Shown: positions 42,656-51,606 of the stretch, piece after piece | How positions within the stretch are numbered: position 1 is the first letter of the stretch | Layout of the letters: every line of letters begins with the position of its first letter | Source: Streptomyces ureilyticus | GTDB taxonomy: Bacteria; Actinomycetota; Actinomycetes; Streptomycetales; Streptomycetaceae | Length of the DNA stretch: 64,000 bases | Assembly: GCF_011045025.1 (NCBI RefSeq) | Contig: NZ_JAAKZX010000001.1 | Span: 1 to 64,000 of the forward strand | Direction: 5' to 3' | Translations under genes and position numbers: made by a program | Notes under the pieces: generated by a model | Databases searched by the model: none | Seen by the model: only the letters and a program-made list of their open reading frames with translations | Told to the model about the DNA's origin: nothing

Positions 42656-42867
42656 GGTCAGGCTAGCCCTGACGAACCCCTCGCGTCAGCCCTTCCTTGA
42701 CGAGGCGCCGAGTCAAAGCGGCCTTGACGGCGATTTCGCGTCAAGGTGTGCTTGCCGTGGCCCAGCGTCAAGGCGGCCATGACGCGAGACGGACGTCAGA
42801 GATTGCCTGACAGGGGGGGTTCGTCAAGACGCTCCTGACAATCTCGGCCGTCAGGAGGAACTTGACG
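42656..42867. repeat. Array of 16 alternating CGTCA(A/G)G half-sites
   Basis: Five-base cores begin at 42656, 42670, 42684, 42698, 42711, 42725, 42739, 42753, 42766, 42780, 42794, 42808, 42822, 42836, 42849 and 42863. Orientation alternates without exception (GGTCA, TGACG, CGTCA, TGACG and so on) and the step is always 13 or 14 bases, giving eight palindromic units of about 27.5 bp. Only the eighth (TGCCG) misses the central A. The next expected positions on both sides carry no core, so the array is complete. Confidence 0.85.
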
Positions 42868-42902
42868 CGTTTTGCGGGGTTCGCCGGACCGGCGCGTCTC
42901 GG

Positions 42903-42926
42903 CTCGGATAATGTGCCATATCCGAG
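42903..42926. promoter_or_regulatory. Palindromic operator candidate
   Basis: CTCGGATA (42903-42910) and TATCCGAG (42919-42926) are perfect arms around ATGTGCCA. GATAAT inside is a possible -10 for the plus-strand operon, so a bound protein would block it. Confidence 0.55.
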
Positions 42927-42992
42927 GCGATAAACCGGACATGACGACCCGTCGGCGTCCGGCCCGCCGACCGAGCGAAAGGCCGAACACAC

Positions 42993-43283
42993 GTGCCTCA
43001 CATCGAGCCCGGCATCCGCGTCTCCGGCGAAGTGCAGAACCAGACCTTCACCGGCACCGTGTCCGGCGTCGGCCGCCGGGGCGGCCGGTCCGCTCTGGCC
43101 GGCGGGAAGCTCACCGTCCTCGAACCCGGCGTGCTGGAGTCGGTCAGCGTGCGGACCGACCAGCCGCTCACCACCCCGGCCGGGCGCACCGTCCACCACG
43201 CCCGGCTGACCGGCGCGGCACTGGACAGCCTCACCGTGCTGGAGGACCAGACACTCCCCGAGCAGACCGCCGCCCGCCCCTAG
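42993..43283 (+). CDS. Small beta-rich hypothetical protein
   Basis: 96 residues from GTG about ten bases after GAAAGG. Beta-type repeats (IRVSGEVQNQTFTGTVSGVG, KLTVLEPGVLESVSVRTDQPL) suggest a small barrel. First gene reading right from the half-site array and the 42903 palindrome, so probably under their control. No family recognised. Confidence 0.6.
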   Translation: MPHIEPGIRVSGEVQNQTFTGTVSGVGRRGGRSALAGGKLTVLEPGVLESVSVRTDQPLTTPAGRTVHHARLTGAALDSLTVLEDQTLPEQTAARP

Positions 43284-43380
43284 CGCGCAGAGCGGCGGGG
43301 CGCCGACGCCGCAGGAGTGTCAGCGCCCCGCCGTACCGTTCCGAGCCATCCACGCCCGCCCACGAGAGGCCCCCACCACC

Positions 43381-43926
43381 ATGGACGACCTGACCCGCCG
43401 CACCGCCGCCGACATCGCCGAAGCCCTGGACGACGGGCGCGACGTCGCCGAGTTCGTCGCCCACGCGCTGTGCCAGGTCGCCGCAGACGAGGGCGGCATC
43501 GAGGAGGTACTGCGCAACCGCTCCGGTTCCTGGGAGGCCGGACACGTCCGCAGCCTCATGGAGGGCACGGTGGGCCCGGACGGCGAAGGCCTGGCGATGT
43601 ACCGCAAGGCCGCCGAGCCGGAGCCCGGCCTGTGCGACGCCGAACTCCGCAGCAGCAAGGGCACTTGGCGCCTGGACGTGCGCGTGCCCGCCCTGCTGCT
43701 GACCGGCGGCTGGCCCACCACCGAGTTCACCGACCACGACGCCACCGCGCCGACCGTCGCCGAACGCAACGAAGCCCTCGCCGCGCTCGGCTACCGCCCC
43801 GCCGACCCCGACCGCGTCGGCTGGACCTGGATCGAAGCCCAGGAATCCCCCGACCAGCCCGTCTACTTCATCGCCCACACGCAGGTCCGCCCGCTGGACC
43901 CGCAGGCCTCCGCCAGCGGGGAGTGA
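43381..43926 (+). CDS. Hypothetical protein
   Basis: 181 residues. N-terminal helices (LTRRTAADIAEALDDGRDVAEFVAHAL) and a beta-rich middle (CDAELRSSKGTWRLDVRVPALLLTGG). Stop codon overlaps an alternative GTG of the next gene, so the two are co-translated. Cytoplasmic; no motif recognised. Confidence 0.65.
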   Translation: MDDLTRRTAADIAEALDDGRDVAEFVAHALCQVAADEGGIEEVLRNRSGSWEAGHVRSLMEGTVGPDGEGLAMYRKAAEPEPGLCDAELRSSKGTWRLDVRVPALLLTGGWPTTEFTDHDATAPTVAERNEALAALGYRPADPDRVGWTWIEAQESPDQPVYFIAHTQVRPLDPQASASGE

Positions 43927-43931
43927 ACCGC

Positions 43932-44591
43932 ATGCTGAACGTGCCCGTGACCCTCACCGTGCCGCCGATAGACCGGTCGTTCACGGTGCACACCGACCGC
44001 CAGCGCTGGAGCGCCGAGCAGCTCGCCGCCGAGCCGGACGGCCGCGCCGCGCTGGAGACGGCGGTCCGCGAGGGCGTCCGCAAGGCGGCGTCCACCTGCG
44101 CCTATGCCCAACTCACCGAGCCGGACATCGACACCGCCGCACACCCGGACGGGTCGGTGACGATGACCGGCCGCGTGCTGTGCGACGAGGCCGACTGTCA
44201 CACCGCCGCCCAGCGCCACCACTTCGACGCCGCCGAGTCGATCGAGGCCAAGGCCGCCGCCGACTGGGTCGCGCAGAAGGAACTGGACCTCGCCCCCGGC
44301 GAACTCGCGGTCGTGCAGGAGCGCGTCCTCACCGGCCACGACCGGCGGCAGCACCGCGCGTCGTTCGGCTTCGTGCTCATCGGGGTGCTCTGCGCGGCCG
44401 CCGGCGGGGCCATGGGCCAGTACGACTACCACAAGCCCAAGGGCGCCTCCCCCGGCACCAACGTCTCGGTGTGGTTCTGGGAGAACGTCGACTCCCTGTG
44501 CAACCACCTGGCGGTCCCCGCGGTCGTCGCCGGAACGCTCCTCGTCCTCTTCGGCTTCGGCCGCCTCGCCGTCACCAACGCCACCAAGTAG
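43932..44591 (+). CDS. Membrane protein with VLCxxxxC domain, first of three relatives
   Basis: 219 residues from ATG 43932 (GGGGAG eight bases upstream; GTG 43923 is in frame). Residues about 5-115 hold a domain shared with the next two genes: VPVTLTVP, FTVHTDRQRWS, RVLCDEADCHTAAQRHHFD and AKAAADWVAQ. Two membrane helices follow (FGFVLIGVLCAAAGGAMG and AVPAVVAGTLLVLFGFG). The paired Cys and His may bind metal. It would show the shared domain on the inner face of the membrane. Confidence 0.7.
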   Translation: MLNVPVTLTVPPIDRSFTVHTDRQRWSAEQLAAEPDGRAALETAVREGVRKAASTCAYAQLTEPDIDTAAHPDGSVTMTGRVLCDEADCHTAAQRHHFDAAESIEAKAAADWVAQKELDLAPGELAVVQERVLTGHDRRQHRASFGFVLIGVLCAAAGGAMGQYDYHKPKGASPGTNVSVWFWENVDSLCNHLAVPAVVAGTLLVLFGFGRLAVTNATK

Positions 44592-44608
44592 ATCGAGAGG
44601 TCACACCC

Positions 44609-45850
44609 ATGCCGCTGTCCGTACCGCTCCTCCTCGTACCGGGAGAGCCGGACCGCCACTACACCGTCCACCTGCACCGTGTGCGCTGGAGCGTCGGCGC
44701 GGTCTCCGTGCCGCTCACCGCCGACCACCTCGCGGCGCTGGGGGCCAACGCCGAGCGAGGCCTGCGGATGGTCTCCGAGTGCATCGCCGCCGAGCTGTCC
44801 GACGCCGACGTCGAGGTCACCGAGACCCCCGACGGCTCCGCCGAGGCCGTGGCCCGTGTGCTGTGCACCGAGGACGAGTGCGCCGCCGTCGCCGAGCGGT
44901 ACCGCCGCGACGCCGACGAGGACGTCGAGGCGGAGGCCGCCCGCGCGTGGGCCGCCACCCGGCTCCAGGGCCAGACCGTGGAACTCCTCAAGCTCCGCAG
45001 CGAGTTGGACAAGACTGCCCCCGGCAAGACGGCCACCGACATGCTCGCCGCCCTGCTGGCCGTCCAGCAGGAGCGCACCGGCGGTCAGGCCGACCGCGTC
45101 GTGCTGTGGCTGGACGAGGCCGCCGACCTGTTCGGCGCGTCCGGGCTGTTCCCCGACCGGACCCCGGAGGGCGCGCGGGCGGAGATCGAGCGCCTGGTCC
45201 GCACCGGCCGCAAGCCGTACCCGGTCGAGGCCGAGGACGAGGACGCCGAGAGCAGGGGCAGGACCGGGTTCCAGGTGCACCGCCTCACGGACCTGGACAG
45301 CGCCCCCGACTCCACGGTCTGGGTGGGCCCGGCCCGGGGGCCGATGACTCCGACGCTCACAGCCGAGGGGCGGGCCCACCTGGATCTGCCGAACGCCTTC
45401 CACATGACGCCCGAGCACCTGGTGCGCGAGACCGAGGCACTGGCCCGCTCCGTCATCGCTGGGGAGACCCGCAGCGTCGGCGTGAAGCGGCTCGCGGAGT
45501 TGTGCGGCGAGCTGGCCCGCCGGCACGACGCCGAACCGCAGCCCCGACCGTGCCCCGGCGGCTGCCGCGAGGACGACGATCCCACCCACGACCTGGTGCA
45601 CCGCATCGGGCACCGGCCCCGTGCCGTCTGGGTCGGCGAGGTACGGGCCGCCCGCATCATGCCGGGTCCGATGATGCCGCTGCACGTCCTCCCGGAGACG
45701 CTTCCGGACGACGACGCGGCCCTCGTGCTCGTCTACCGCAAGGACACGCCGGGCCTCGGTCTGCTCGACGCCCTCCTCTCCGGCAGCGAGGACGCCGTAC
45801 AGGGCGCCGTCACCGGCACCCTGCGGTGGCTCACCGCGGACGGGAAGTGA
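44609..45850 (+). CDS. Protein with VLCxxxxC domain, second relative
   Basis: 413 residues. The N-terminal 115 repeat the domain of the previous gene (VPLLLVPGEPDRHYTVHLHRVRWS, RVLCTEDECAAVAERYRRD, AEAARAWAATRL). It continues into a helical region (residues 120-185) and a C-terminal domain with CPGGCREDDDPTHDLVH. No membrane segment. The three relatives are adjacent and in the same order, so they probably arose by tandem duplication followed by gain of different C-terminal parts. Confidence 0.7.
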   Translation: MPLSVPLLLVPGEPDRHYTVHLHRVRWSVGAVSVPLTADHLAALGANAERGLRMVSECIAAELSDADVEVTETPDGSAEAVARVLCTEDECAAVAERYRRDADEDVEAEAARAWAATRLQGQTVELLKLRSELDKTAPGKTATDMLAALLAVQQERTGGQADRVVLWLDEAADLFGASGLFPDRTPEGARAEIERLVRTGRKPYPVEAEDEDAESRGRTGFQVHRLTDLDSAPDSTVWVGPARGPMTPTLTAEGRAHLDLPNAFHMTPEHLVRETEALARSVIAGETRSVGVKRLAELCGELARRHDAEPQPRPCPGGCREDDDPTHDLVHRIGHRPRAVWVGEVRAARIMPGPMMPLHVLPETLPDDDAALVLVYRKDTPGLGLLDALLSGSEDAVQGAVTGTLRWLTADGK

Positions 45851-45855
45851 CCGTC

Positions 45856-46620
45856 ATGCAGATGACCACCGTCACCCTTCCCGGCGGCACGGCCGCCGTC
45901 GTCCACTCCGAAGGCACGGCCTGGAGCCCCGTTACCGTGCGCAGGAACGGCGGCCGCGCCGGGCTCGTCAAGGACCTCTTGGAGCTCGTCGACGCCGAAG
46001 CCGCGAGCCTCGGCTGTGCCGCACTGCGCCAGGCCAGCACGGCGGCCGGGAACGTCGTCGTGGACGACGGACACGGCGTGCTGTACGCCCAGGTGCGGGT
46101 CCTGTGCACCCATGCCGAGTGCCGGGCTCTTGCCGAGCACTGCGAGAAGGTCGGCAAGCCCGACCCTGATGCTGCCGCCGCCCGGGCGTGGGCCCTGGCG
46201 CAGGCCTCCGCCGACCACGACCGAGGAGCAGAACAGCCAGTGAGTCCCGAGCAGATCGACCCGACTACCGTCGTCGCCACGTACTTCGAGGACCGGATCA
46301 GCGAGGCGCAGAAGGAAGTGGAGGAGGCTCAGGCAGCGCTCGCCGCCGCCCAGGCCAAGGTGGCGCAGCGGGAGGTCGAGCGGGACGCGTTCGCCCGGGA
46401 CGGTGCGCTCCCCCCGCCCGCGTACAACAGCCCGACCGGTCAGCCGGAATGGGACCTGTGCCAGTGGGCCCAGACCCGCAGCGCCCGCGTCGCCTTCAAG
46501 GACATGACCCCCGGTGGCGACGCCGTCTTCAATCGGCTACGGGCCGAGGAGAAGGCCGCCCACACGTGGCTGCGGGAGCACGGTTACACCGTCCCCGACC
46601 CGTTCGGAGGGAAGGCGTGA
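45856..46620 (+). CDS. Protein with VLCxxxxC domain, third relative, with coiled coil
   Basis: 254 residues from ATG 45856 (GTG 45847 is in frame and overlaps the preceding stop, as in the first relative). The domain covers residues 1-115 (VTLPGGTAAVVHSEG, RVLCTHAECRALAEHCEKV, AAARAWALAQ). A coiled coil near 145-185 (EDRISEAQKEVEEAQAALAAAQAKVAQREVERD) and a helical end follow. A role alongside the recombinase gene 32 bases downstream is possible but unproven. Confidence 0.7.
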   Translation: MQMTTVTLPGGTAAVVHSEGTAWSPVTVRRNGGRAGLVKDLLELVDAEAASLGCAALRQASTAAGNVVVDDGHGVLYAQVRVLCTHAECRALAEHCEKVGKPDPDAAAARAWALAQASADHDRGAEQPVSPEQIDPTTVVATYFEDRISEAQKEVEEAQAALAAAQAKVAQREVERDAFARDGALPPPAYNSPTGQPEWDLCQWAQTRSARVAFKDMTPGGDAVFNRLRAEEKAAHTWLREHGYTVPDPFGGKA

Positions 46621-46651
46621 ACGAGGAGCACACCGGGGTGGAGGCGGCGGA

Positions 46652-47791
46652 ATGACCGCTGTCGACGAGGAGTACGGGACCGAGCTGGAGCCGGTGGAGG
46701 TGCTCGACGCCGAGCTGGTCGAGGACGCCGACGCCCCCGGCGCCGGCGAGGTCGCCGTGCACGACCCGGTGGACGCCGTCCTCAAGGCCCTGGACGCAGA
46801 CGCCGAGGAGCACCTGAACAACATCCGGCCGAAGAAGACCAAGGACGGCTACGCGCGGGACTGGGAGATCTGGGGAGAGTTCCACGACTGGCTCGCCGAG
46901 CGGACCGGCACCCGGCTGCCGCTCAGCAAGGTCACCGTGGGCACCTTCGTGTCGTTCGTGACCTACCTGGACCAGGTGGTCGAGGCCCCGCCGAACACCA
47001 TCGAACGCAGGATCACCGGCGTCACCTCGGAGGCCCGCAGGCACGGCTACACCGTGCCGAAGGAGGCCACCGAGGCGGCCCGCCGCGCGCTGAAGCCGCT
47101 CCGGCTGGACAAGAAGCGCCAGAAGCGCGGCCGCGGCAAGGCGGCCTCGCTCAGCCCGGCTGACCTGCGCGCGATGGCGGAAGCCCCGCACGAGCGCCAA
47201 CCACAGCCGACGGCCCGGCGTCGCACGGTCTACCGGGTGCCGGAGCTGGCCCGGCTGCGCGATCAGGCGCTCAACGCCATCAAGGTCGCCGTCGCCGGGC
47301 GCAACGAGGAGATGTCCGAGCTGGACGACCCGGACATCAAAGTCGTGGACGAAGGGCTGATCGTCAGCGTGCCCTCGGTCAAGGGCCGCCCGGAGAGGAA
47401 GGCGCCCGTCACGTACGGCGAGAACCGCAGCACCTGCCCAGTGCGCTGCTGGCAGGCGTATCGGGCCGCCAAGCTCGCCGTCGGCGCGGACCCCGACGGC
47501 CCGGCCTTCCTGCCGGTCGACCAGTGGGGCCACCAGGGCACCAAGCGCCTGTCGCCGGACGGTGTCGGCCGCGCCCTCGCGCGCTCCGCGAAGTACGCGG
47601 GCCTGACCGGGCGCCGGATCACCGGCCACTCCGCCCGGCGCACGCTGGTCACCCTCGGCATCAAGAACCGCAAGCGCGTCGACAAGCTTCGCCGTCAGGG
47701 CGGTTGGTCGGCCAACTCGCCCGTGTTTTGGGAGTACGTGGACGAGGGTGAGGCGTTCGAGGACGCCGCCACCGAAGGGATCGGACTGTGA
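46652..47791 (+). CDS. Tyrosine recombinase/integrase
   Basis: 379 residues. Catalytic set visible: Arg217 (AVAGRNEEMSEL), Lys244 or Lys250 (VPSVKGRPERK), His326 and Arg329 (ITGHSARR), Trp352 (QGGWSANS) and the nucleophile Tyr362 (FWEYVDEG). A SAM-like core-binding domain with KKTKDGYARDWEIWGEFHDWL lies at 60-150. It lies inside an operon and no tRNA or att-like repeat is next to it, so it could resolve plasmid multimers rather than integrate. Confidence 0.85.
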   Translation: MTAVDEEYGTELEPVEVLDAELVEDADAPGAGEVAVHDPVDAVLKALDADAEEHLNNIRPKKTKDGYARDWEIWGEFHDWLAERTGTRLPLSKVTVGTFVSFVTYLDQVVEAPPNTIERRITGVTSEARRHGYTVPKEATEAARRALKPLRLDKKRQKRGRGKAASLSPADLRAMAEAPHERQPQPTARRRTVYRVPELARLRDQALNAIKVAVAGRNEEMSELDDPDIKVVDEGLIVSVPSVKGRPERKAPVTYGENRSTCPVRCWQAYRAAKLAVGADPDGPAFLPVDQWGHQGTKRLSPDGVGRALARSAKYAGLTGRRITGHSARRTLVTLGIKNRKRVDKLRRQGGWSANSPVFWEYVDEGEAFEDAATEGIGL

Positions 47792-47831
47792 CGACCGTGA
47801 CCGACCACCGAACCGAGAAGGGGGACGCGGA

Positions 47832-49007
47832 ATGAGCCGCACCCGACAGGCAGCCCGCCTCGCCGCGCACCTCAGCGAGGTCACCGGAGTCACGGTCTCC
47901 TTGGTGTACGACAGCGGCCCCCGCTGGAACATGAGCTGGCCCGACGGCCCGACTCGCGACCAGATGCGTGCTCACCTCACCGAGGCTCTGGCCAGGCGCG
48001 ACTTTGCCGACATGCGTGACCGCAAGCTGCACCTGCACCGGGGAACGTCCTCCAGGGCATGGGCGGCCCGGGCCGTCGCCTCCCGCCGGGAGGGAACTCT
48101 CGCGCCCGCCGTCGCCGAGGGCGCCGCCTGGCGGCGTTCCCATCCGTCGCCATACCGGCTCGGGAACAGCGACCTCACGCCGGAGGACTACGCGCTGCTT
48201 CTGCATGTCGAGCAGCTGATCGAGGACACGGCCTACCCGGAGCGGGCCAGCGCCCCCGAGGACGAACCGCTCATCGAGCAGCTGCTCGCCGCGGCCGGCG
48301 GCCGGGGAGCCAGTGAGTACAAGATGGCCCCCATCCTGCTCAACGCGGACCGCGCTCCGTCCGGTGAAGAGCCGCCGCAGCTGCGGCCCGTAGCAAGCGA
48401 GGAACAGCCGATGCCGCCTCGGATCCGCATGGATGCGCAGGAGACCGAGGCAGCCGAGACGGCCACCGCACGCTTCATCCAGGGCCTGCCCGGAGCCCGC
48501 GAGGTGACCACCACCGGGGAACTGGCCGCGATCCTTGCCCGACTGCCCGCGGACACCCCGCTGTTCCTCGCCGACCCGGTCGCGCACCCGGGCGCGGTCG
48601 AGGACCCGGTGCACGCCGTGGTCGCCCACCTCACCGCCTGCGCGGAGCCAAGCGACCCCGACGACCTCAACAGCGAGCACCGGATGCGGCCCGCCCTGGG
48701 GCTCACCACCATCCGGGTCGGCTACGGCCAGGACGCCGGTGCCGAGTTCGAGCGAGACGGCGTGGAGCCGTCCGACAAGCTGGCCCGCGCAGAGAACCGG
48801 CTGGACTCGACCGGCAACCTGGTCGGCGGGATTCGCGACGCCGCCGACGTCGTCGAGATGATCGCCGAACTGCTCGACGCAGGAGCCAAGTTCATCCCGT
48901 CCGACCATGACGCGCACGCCACGGTCACGGTCGAGACCTCCCGGCTGCGGCACGCCGCTGAGCGGCTGCGCAAGGCAGCACCCGACGCCCAGAAAGCCAG
49001 CGAGTAG
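47832..49007 (+). CDS. Hypothetical protein
   Basis: 391 residues from ATG 47832. The N-terminal 80 (TRQAARLAAHLSEVTGVTVSLVYDSGPRWNMSWPDGPT) resemble a small alpha/beta domain. A helical middle and a C-terminal helical region (EMIAELLDAGAKFIPSDHDAHATVTVETSRLRHAAERLRK) follow. The middle part ARLPADTPLFLADP looks like a further beta domain. Same operon as the recombinase; no family recognised. Confidence 0.65.
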   Translation: MSRTRQAARLAAHLSEVTGVTVSLVYDSGPRWNMSWPDGPTRDQMRAHLTEALARRDFADMRDRKLHLHRGTSSRAWAARAVASRREGTLAPAVAEGAAWRRSHPSPYRLGNSDLTPEDYALLLHVEQLIEDTAYPERASAPEDEPLIEQLLAAAGGRGASEYKMAPILLNADRAPSGEEPPQLRPVASEEQPMPPRIRMDAQETEAAETATARFIQGLPGAREVTTTGELAAILARLPADTPLFLADPVAHPGAVEDPVHAVVAHLTACAEPSDPDDLNSEHRMRPALGLTTIRVGYGQDAGAEFERDGVEPSDKLARAENRLDSTGNLVGGIRDAADVVEMIAELLDAGAKFIPSDHDAHATVTVETSRLRHAAERLRKAAPDAQKASE

Positions 49008-49039
49008 CCCGCCCAGGGCAAGGAGGAGGGGAGAGAGCC

Positions 49040-50761
49040 ATGGCCGTCGACTACGCCGAGCTCTGGAAGGCGCTGAACCCGCGTCAGCAGTTCTACCTGA
49101 AGACCATCTTCGAGGAGGACCAGGGACGGGAGGCCGCGCAGCGCGCGGCGGGCGCGTCGGGGAACTGGAACCGTCTCCCCGCCGCCGAGTGGCGCACGAT
49201 CGACGCGTACCACGAACCGGCCGTACCCGACCTGGTGGGCCGCACCGAGCTCCAGATCCGTTGGCGCGGCGCCGGGCACCACGACCAGGGCACCGGTTCC
49301 ACCATCAAGGTCCTGGTGGAACACGACCTGATCACCCTGGACGATCGGGCCACCCCGTTCGGGCGGATGCACCAGGTGGCCATGACCAAGCAGGGCCGGG
49401 CCCTGATGCGGTGGGTGACCAAGCCCCGCGCCTCCCGGACGAAGGTGCCGCTCAAGGAGCGGGCCGCCGAGCTCCTCGGACAGCTCTACGACGCGTCCAG
49501 CAGCCGCAAGGGATACCTGGACTGGGCGCGCTCGCCCACCATCGACAAGGAGCTCATCCCGCGCGGGCTGGCCCGCTCGCGCGGCACCTACCTGGGGTTC
49601 GAGATCACCGAGGAGGGCGTCGCCCACCTCGCCGCGCACCACGCCGCCTACGCCGCGGCCTACCCGAAGCTGAACCTGCCCGACCCGTCGGGCGGAGTGG
49701 GCTGGCCGGAGGAGGCGGACCGGCTGCTCGACGGGCTGCGGGGCGAATGCTGGTCGCTCGCCCACGCCGCCGAGAGGGCCGGGAAGAGGGCGCAGGAGGA
49801 ACGCGCCCGGGCCGACAGCGAGTTCAGGGAGGAGTTCCACCGGCAGGAGGGGAAGCTGGCCCTGGCGATGTACCGGGAGGTCTCCGAGCTCAAGCGCGCC
49901 CACGCGAAGGCCCTGGCGGACACCTTCGACGGCTACCGGGAGCGGATGCAGACCGTGCTGACGGAGCGTCTGCCGCAGTACACGGCGGCCACGCTCGCCG
50001 CGGTGACCGCGCTGGTCGAGGGCGCCGACCCGGTGGCAGCGATCCGCGCGCAGACGGCGGCCGCCGTGGCGGAACTGCCGGCGTACACCCCGACCGGGGT
50101 GGTCGCGGTCGACGTGGAGGGCGAGCGCCTGTACGCGGAATGCCAGCGCAAGCGGCCGCGCCGGGCGACCACCACCCGCAAGGGCAAGGCGAAGGCCGCC
50201 GCCGGGCTCCACACCGAGGCCGTGCCCAGCCCGGCGCGCGGCACCGCGCTCGAACAGCCGTGGGCACTGGCCGTGCACCTGCACCGGGCCCTGCGGGACG
50301 GCTACCTCTACCGGCTGCTCGACGCTCCGCCGGAGGAGGAACGGCCGCGCAAGCGCCGCCCGGCCGGGCTGCTGGACAAGCCCGCCCTGCGGCTGCTCGT
50401 CGCCCTCGTTGCCGCCGCCCACCCCCGTCGGGCCCACCATGCCCGGACCGAGGTCGAGCGCTACGGCCAGGCCACCGAGGAGGAACTGGCGACGATTCCG
50501 CGCGGGCTGATGACGTACCAGATCAAGCAGGCCACCCGCAGCACGAAAGCGCCCGGAATCCTCGTCGACCGGGGTCTCGCCGAGTACACCAACCTGGTCC
50601 AGTACGACCGCTTTGGCCACTACGGGGACAACTGGCCGCTGCTGCACGTCACCCGGGCCGGGCGGGACCATCTCGCCGAACACCGCGACGCGTACGCCGA
50701 GTTCCACCCCGACGTCACCCTGCCCGCACAGGCCGCCCCGGCAGCCGCGACCGACGGCTGA
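49040..50761 (+). CDS. Large protein with winged-helix-like ends
   Basis: 573 residues behind GGAGGGGAGAG. The N-terminus (LNPRQQFYLKTIFEEDQ..., then TGSTIKVLVEHDLITL) and the C-terminus (LVALVAAAHPRRAHHARTEVERYG... LVDRGLAEYTNLVQY) both look like winged-helix domains. A central coiled coil (about 235-300, AERAGKRAQEERARADSEFREEFHRQEGKL) separates them. It might be a plasmid structural or DNA-bridging protein. Function unknown. Confidence 0.65.
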   Translation: MAVDYAELWKALNPRQQFYLKTIFEEDQGREAAQRAAGASGNWNRLPAAEWRTIDAYHEPAVPDLVGRTELQIRWRGAGHHDQGTGSTIKVLVEHDLITLDDRATPFGRMHQVAMTKQGRALMRWVTKPRASRTKVPLKERAAELLGQLYDASSSRKGYLDWARSPTIDKELIPRGLARSRGTYLGFEITEEGVAHLAAHHAAYAAAYPKLNLPDPSGGVGWPEEADRLLDGLRGECWSLAHAAERAGKRAQEERARADSEFREEFHRQEGKLALAMYREVSELKRAHAKALADTFDGYRERMQTVLTERLPQYTAATLAAVTALVEGADPVAAIRAQTAAAVAELPAYTPTGVVAVDVEGERLYAECQRKRPRRATTTRKGKAKAAAGLHTEAVPSPARGTALEQPWALAVHLHRALRDGYLYRLLDAPPEEERPRKRRPAGLLDKPALRLLVALVAAAHPRRAHHARTEVERYGQATEEELATIPRGLMTYQIKQATRSTKAPGILVDRGLAEYTNLVQYDRFGHYGDNWPLLHVTRAGRDHLAEHRDAYAEFHPDVTLPAQAAPAAATDG

Positions 50762-50979
50762 CGACGTTCCTGTCCCACCCTCGCGGCCCGTCCGCCCCGC
50801 CGACCTCCGGCGACGGTGCACGGGCCGTGGTGCCGTCCGGCGCGCACCGGGCCGCACTCCCCGCCTCCTCGCCGCGCCGGTCGGTGCCACGGGAGCGGGG
50901 GTCCGGGGGCCGGCGAAGGCCCCCGGCAGCCACCGGGCCCAGCCCACTCATCCTCATCGGCGTGCTGTAGGACTGCCCC

Positions 50980-51510
50980 ATGGACGCAGGATGGGCCGCG
51001 GTCATCGCGGGGGCATCGGGGGCAGGCGGAGCCGCCCTGGCCGCATGGGCGACCGGACGGGCCATGGTCCGCCAGGTCCGCGTGCAGGCAGAGCAGGGAT
51101 TCGACCAGTGGCTCCGGGAACGCCGCCAAGAGTCGTACGCGTCCCTGCTCAGCGCTGGCGACGCCGTGCACGACGCACTCAACACCGTCATCGGCCACAC
51201 GGTCACCCCCGTGCAGCCCGACGAGCAACGCGCGGCGTGGCGCACGGTGAACGCTGCGCTCCGGGAAATCGATCGGACCGGCCGCACGGTCGCGGTCGTG
51301 GGGCCCCCGAACGTTGCCCGGAAGGGCCTCGCGATGCGCGCGGCCCTGTACGGCGTTGTAGCCGTCTGGCGTGATCCGACGATCACCGCCGCCGACCAGC
51401 GGGCTATCGCCTACGCGACCGCCAACCGGGCGTGGGAGGAGTCCGCCACGCTCTTCCTGGCAGTGGTGGAGCAGGTCATGCAGACGTTCGACGGAGGCAG
51501 GACGGCCTAG
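50980..51510 (+). CDS. Hypothetical protein with N-terminal membrane helix
   Basis: 176 residues. AAVIAGASGAGGAALAAWATG near residues 6-26 can form one short membrane helix. A helical cytoplasmic domain (VQAEQGFDQWLRERRQESYASLLSAGDAVHDAL...) follows, typical of the single-anchor Streptomyces proteins that have this 'RRQESYASLL' opening. Downstream of the 573-residue gene after 218 bases without a gene. Confidence 0.65.
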   Translation: MDAGWAAVIAGASGAGGAALAAWATGRAMVRQVRVQAEQGFDQWLRERRQESYASLLSAGDAVHDALNTVIGHTVTPVQPDEQRAAWRTVNAALREIDRTGRTVAVVGPPNVARKGLAMRAALYGVVAVWRDPTITAADQRAIAYATANRAWEESATLFLAVVEQVMQTFDGGRTA

Positions 51511-51534
51511 CTCGCCCCAACAATCCGGGACCCT

Positions 51535-51574
51535 AACCCTAGGGTTGACAACTGGCCTCAACTCTAGGGTTAAT
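51535..51574 (+). promoter_or_regulatory. Promoter overlapped by two palindromic operators
   Basis: AACCCTAGGGTT (51535-51546, perfect) and AACTCTAGGGTT (51560-51571, one mismatch) 25 bases apart. TTGACA (51545-51550) and GTTAAT (51569-51574) with an 18-base spacer are covered by them. Probably autoregulation by the HTH protein at 51607. Confidence 0.65.
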
Positions 51575-51606
51575 GGGGAGGTAACCGCGCCCAGGGAGGG
51601 ACCGTC

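Noticed and set aside
46617-46655. 12-codon frame between the third Cys-domain gene and the recombinase
   Set aside because: Too short to support as a gene; it may only couple translation of the recombinase gene.
46652-47791. Integrase as proof of a chromosomally integrated element
   Set aside because: The recombinase lies inside a gene run, without adjacent att-like repeat or tRNA. Plasmid multimer resolution or regulation explains it equally well.
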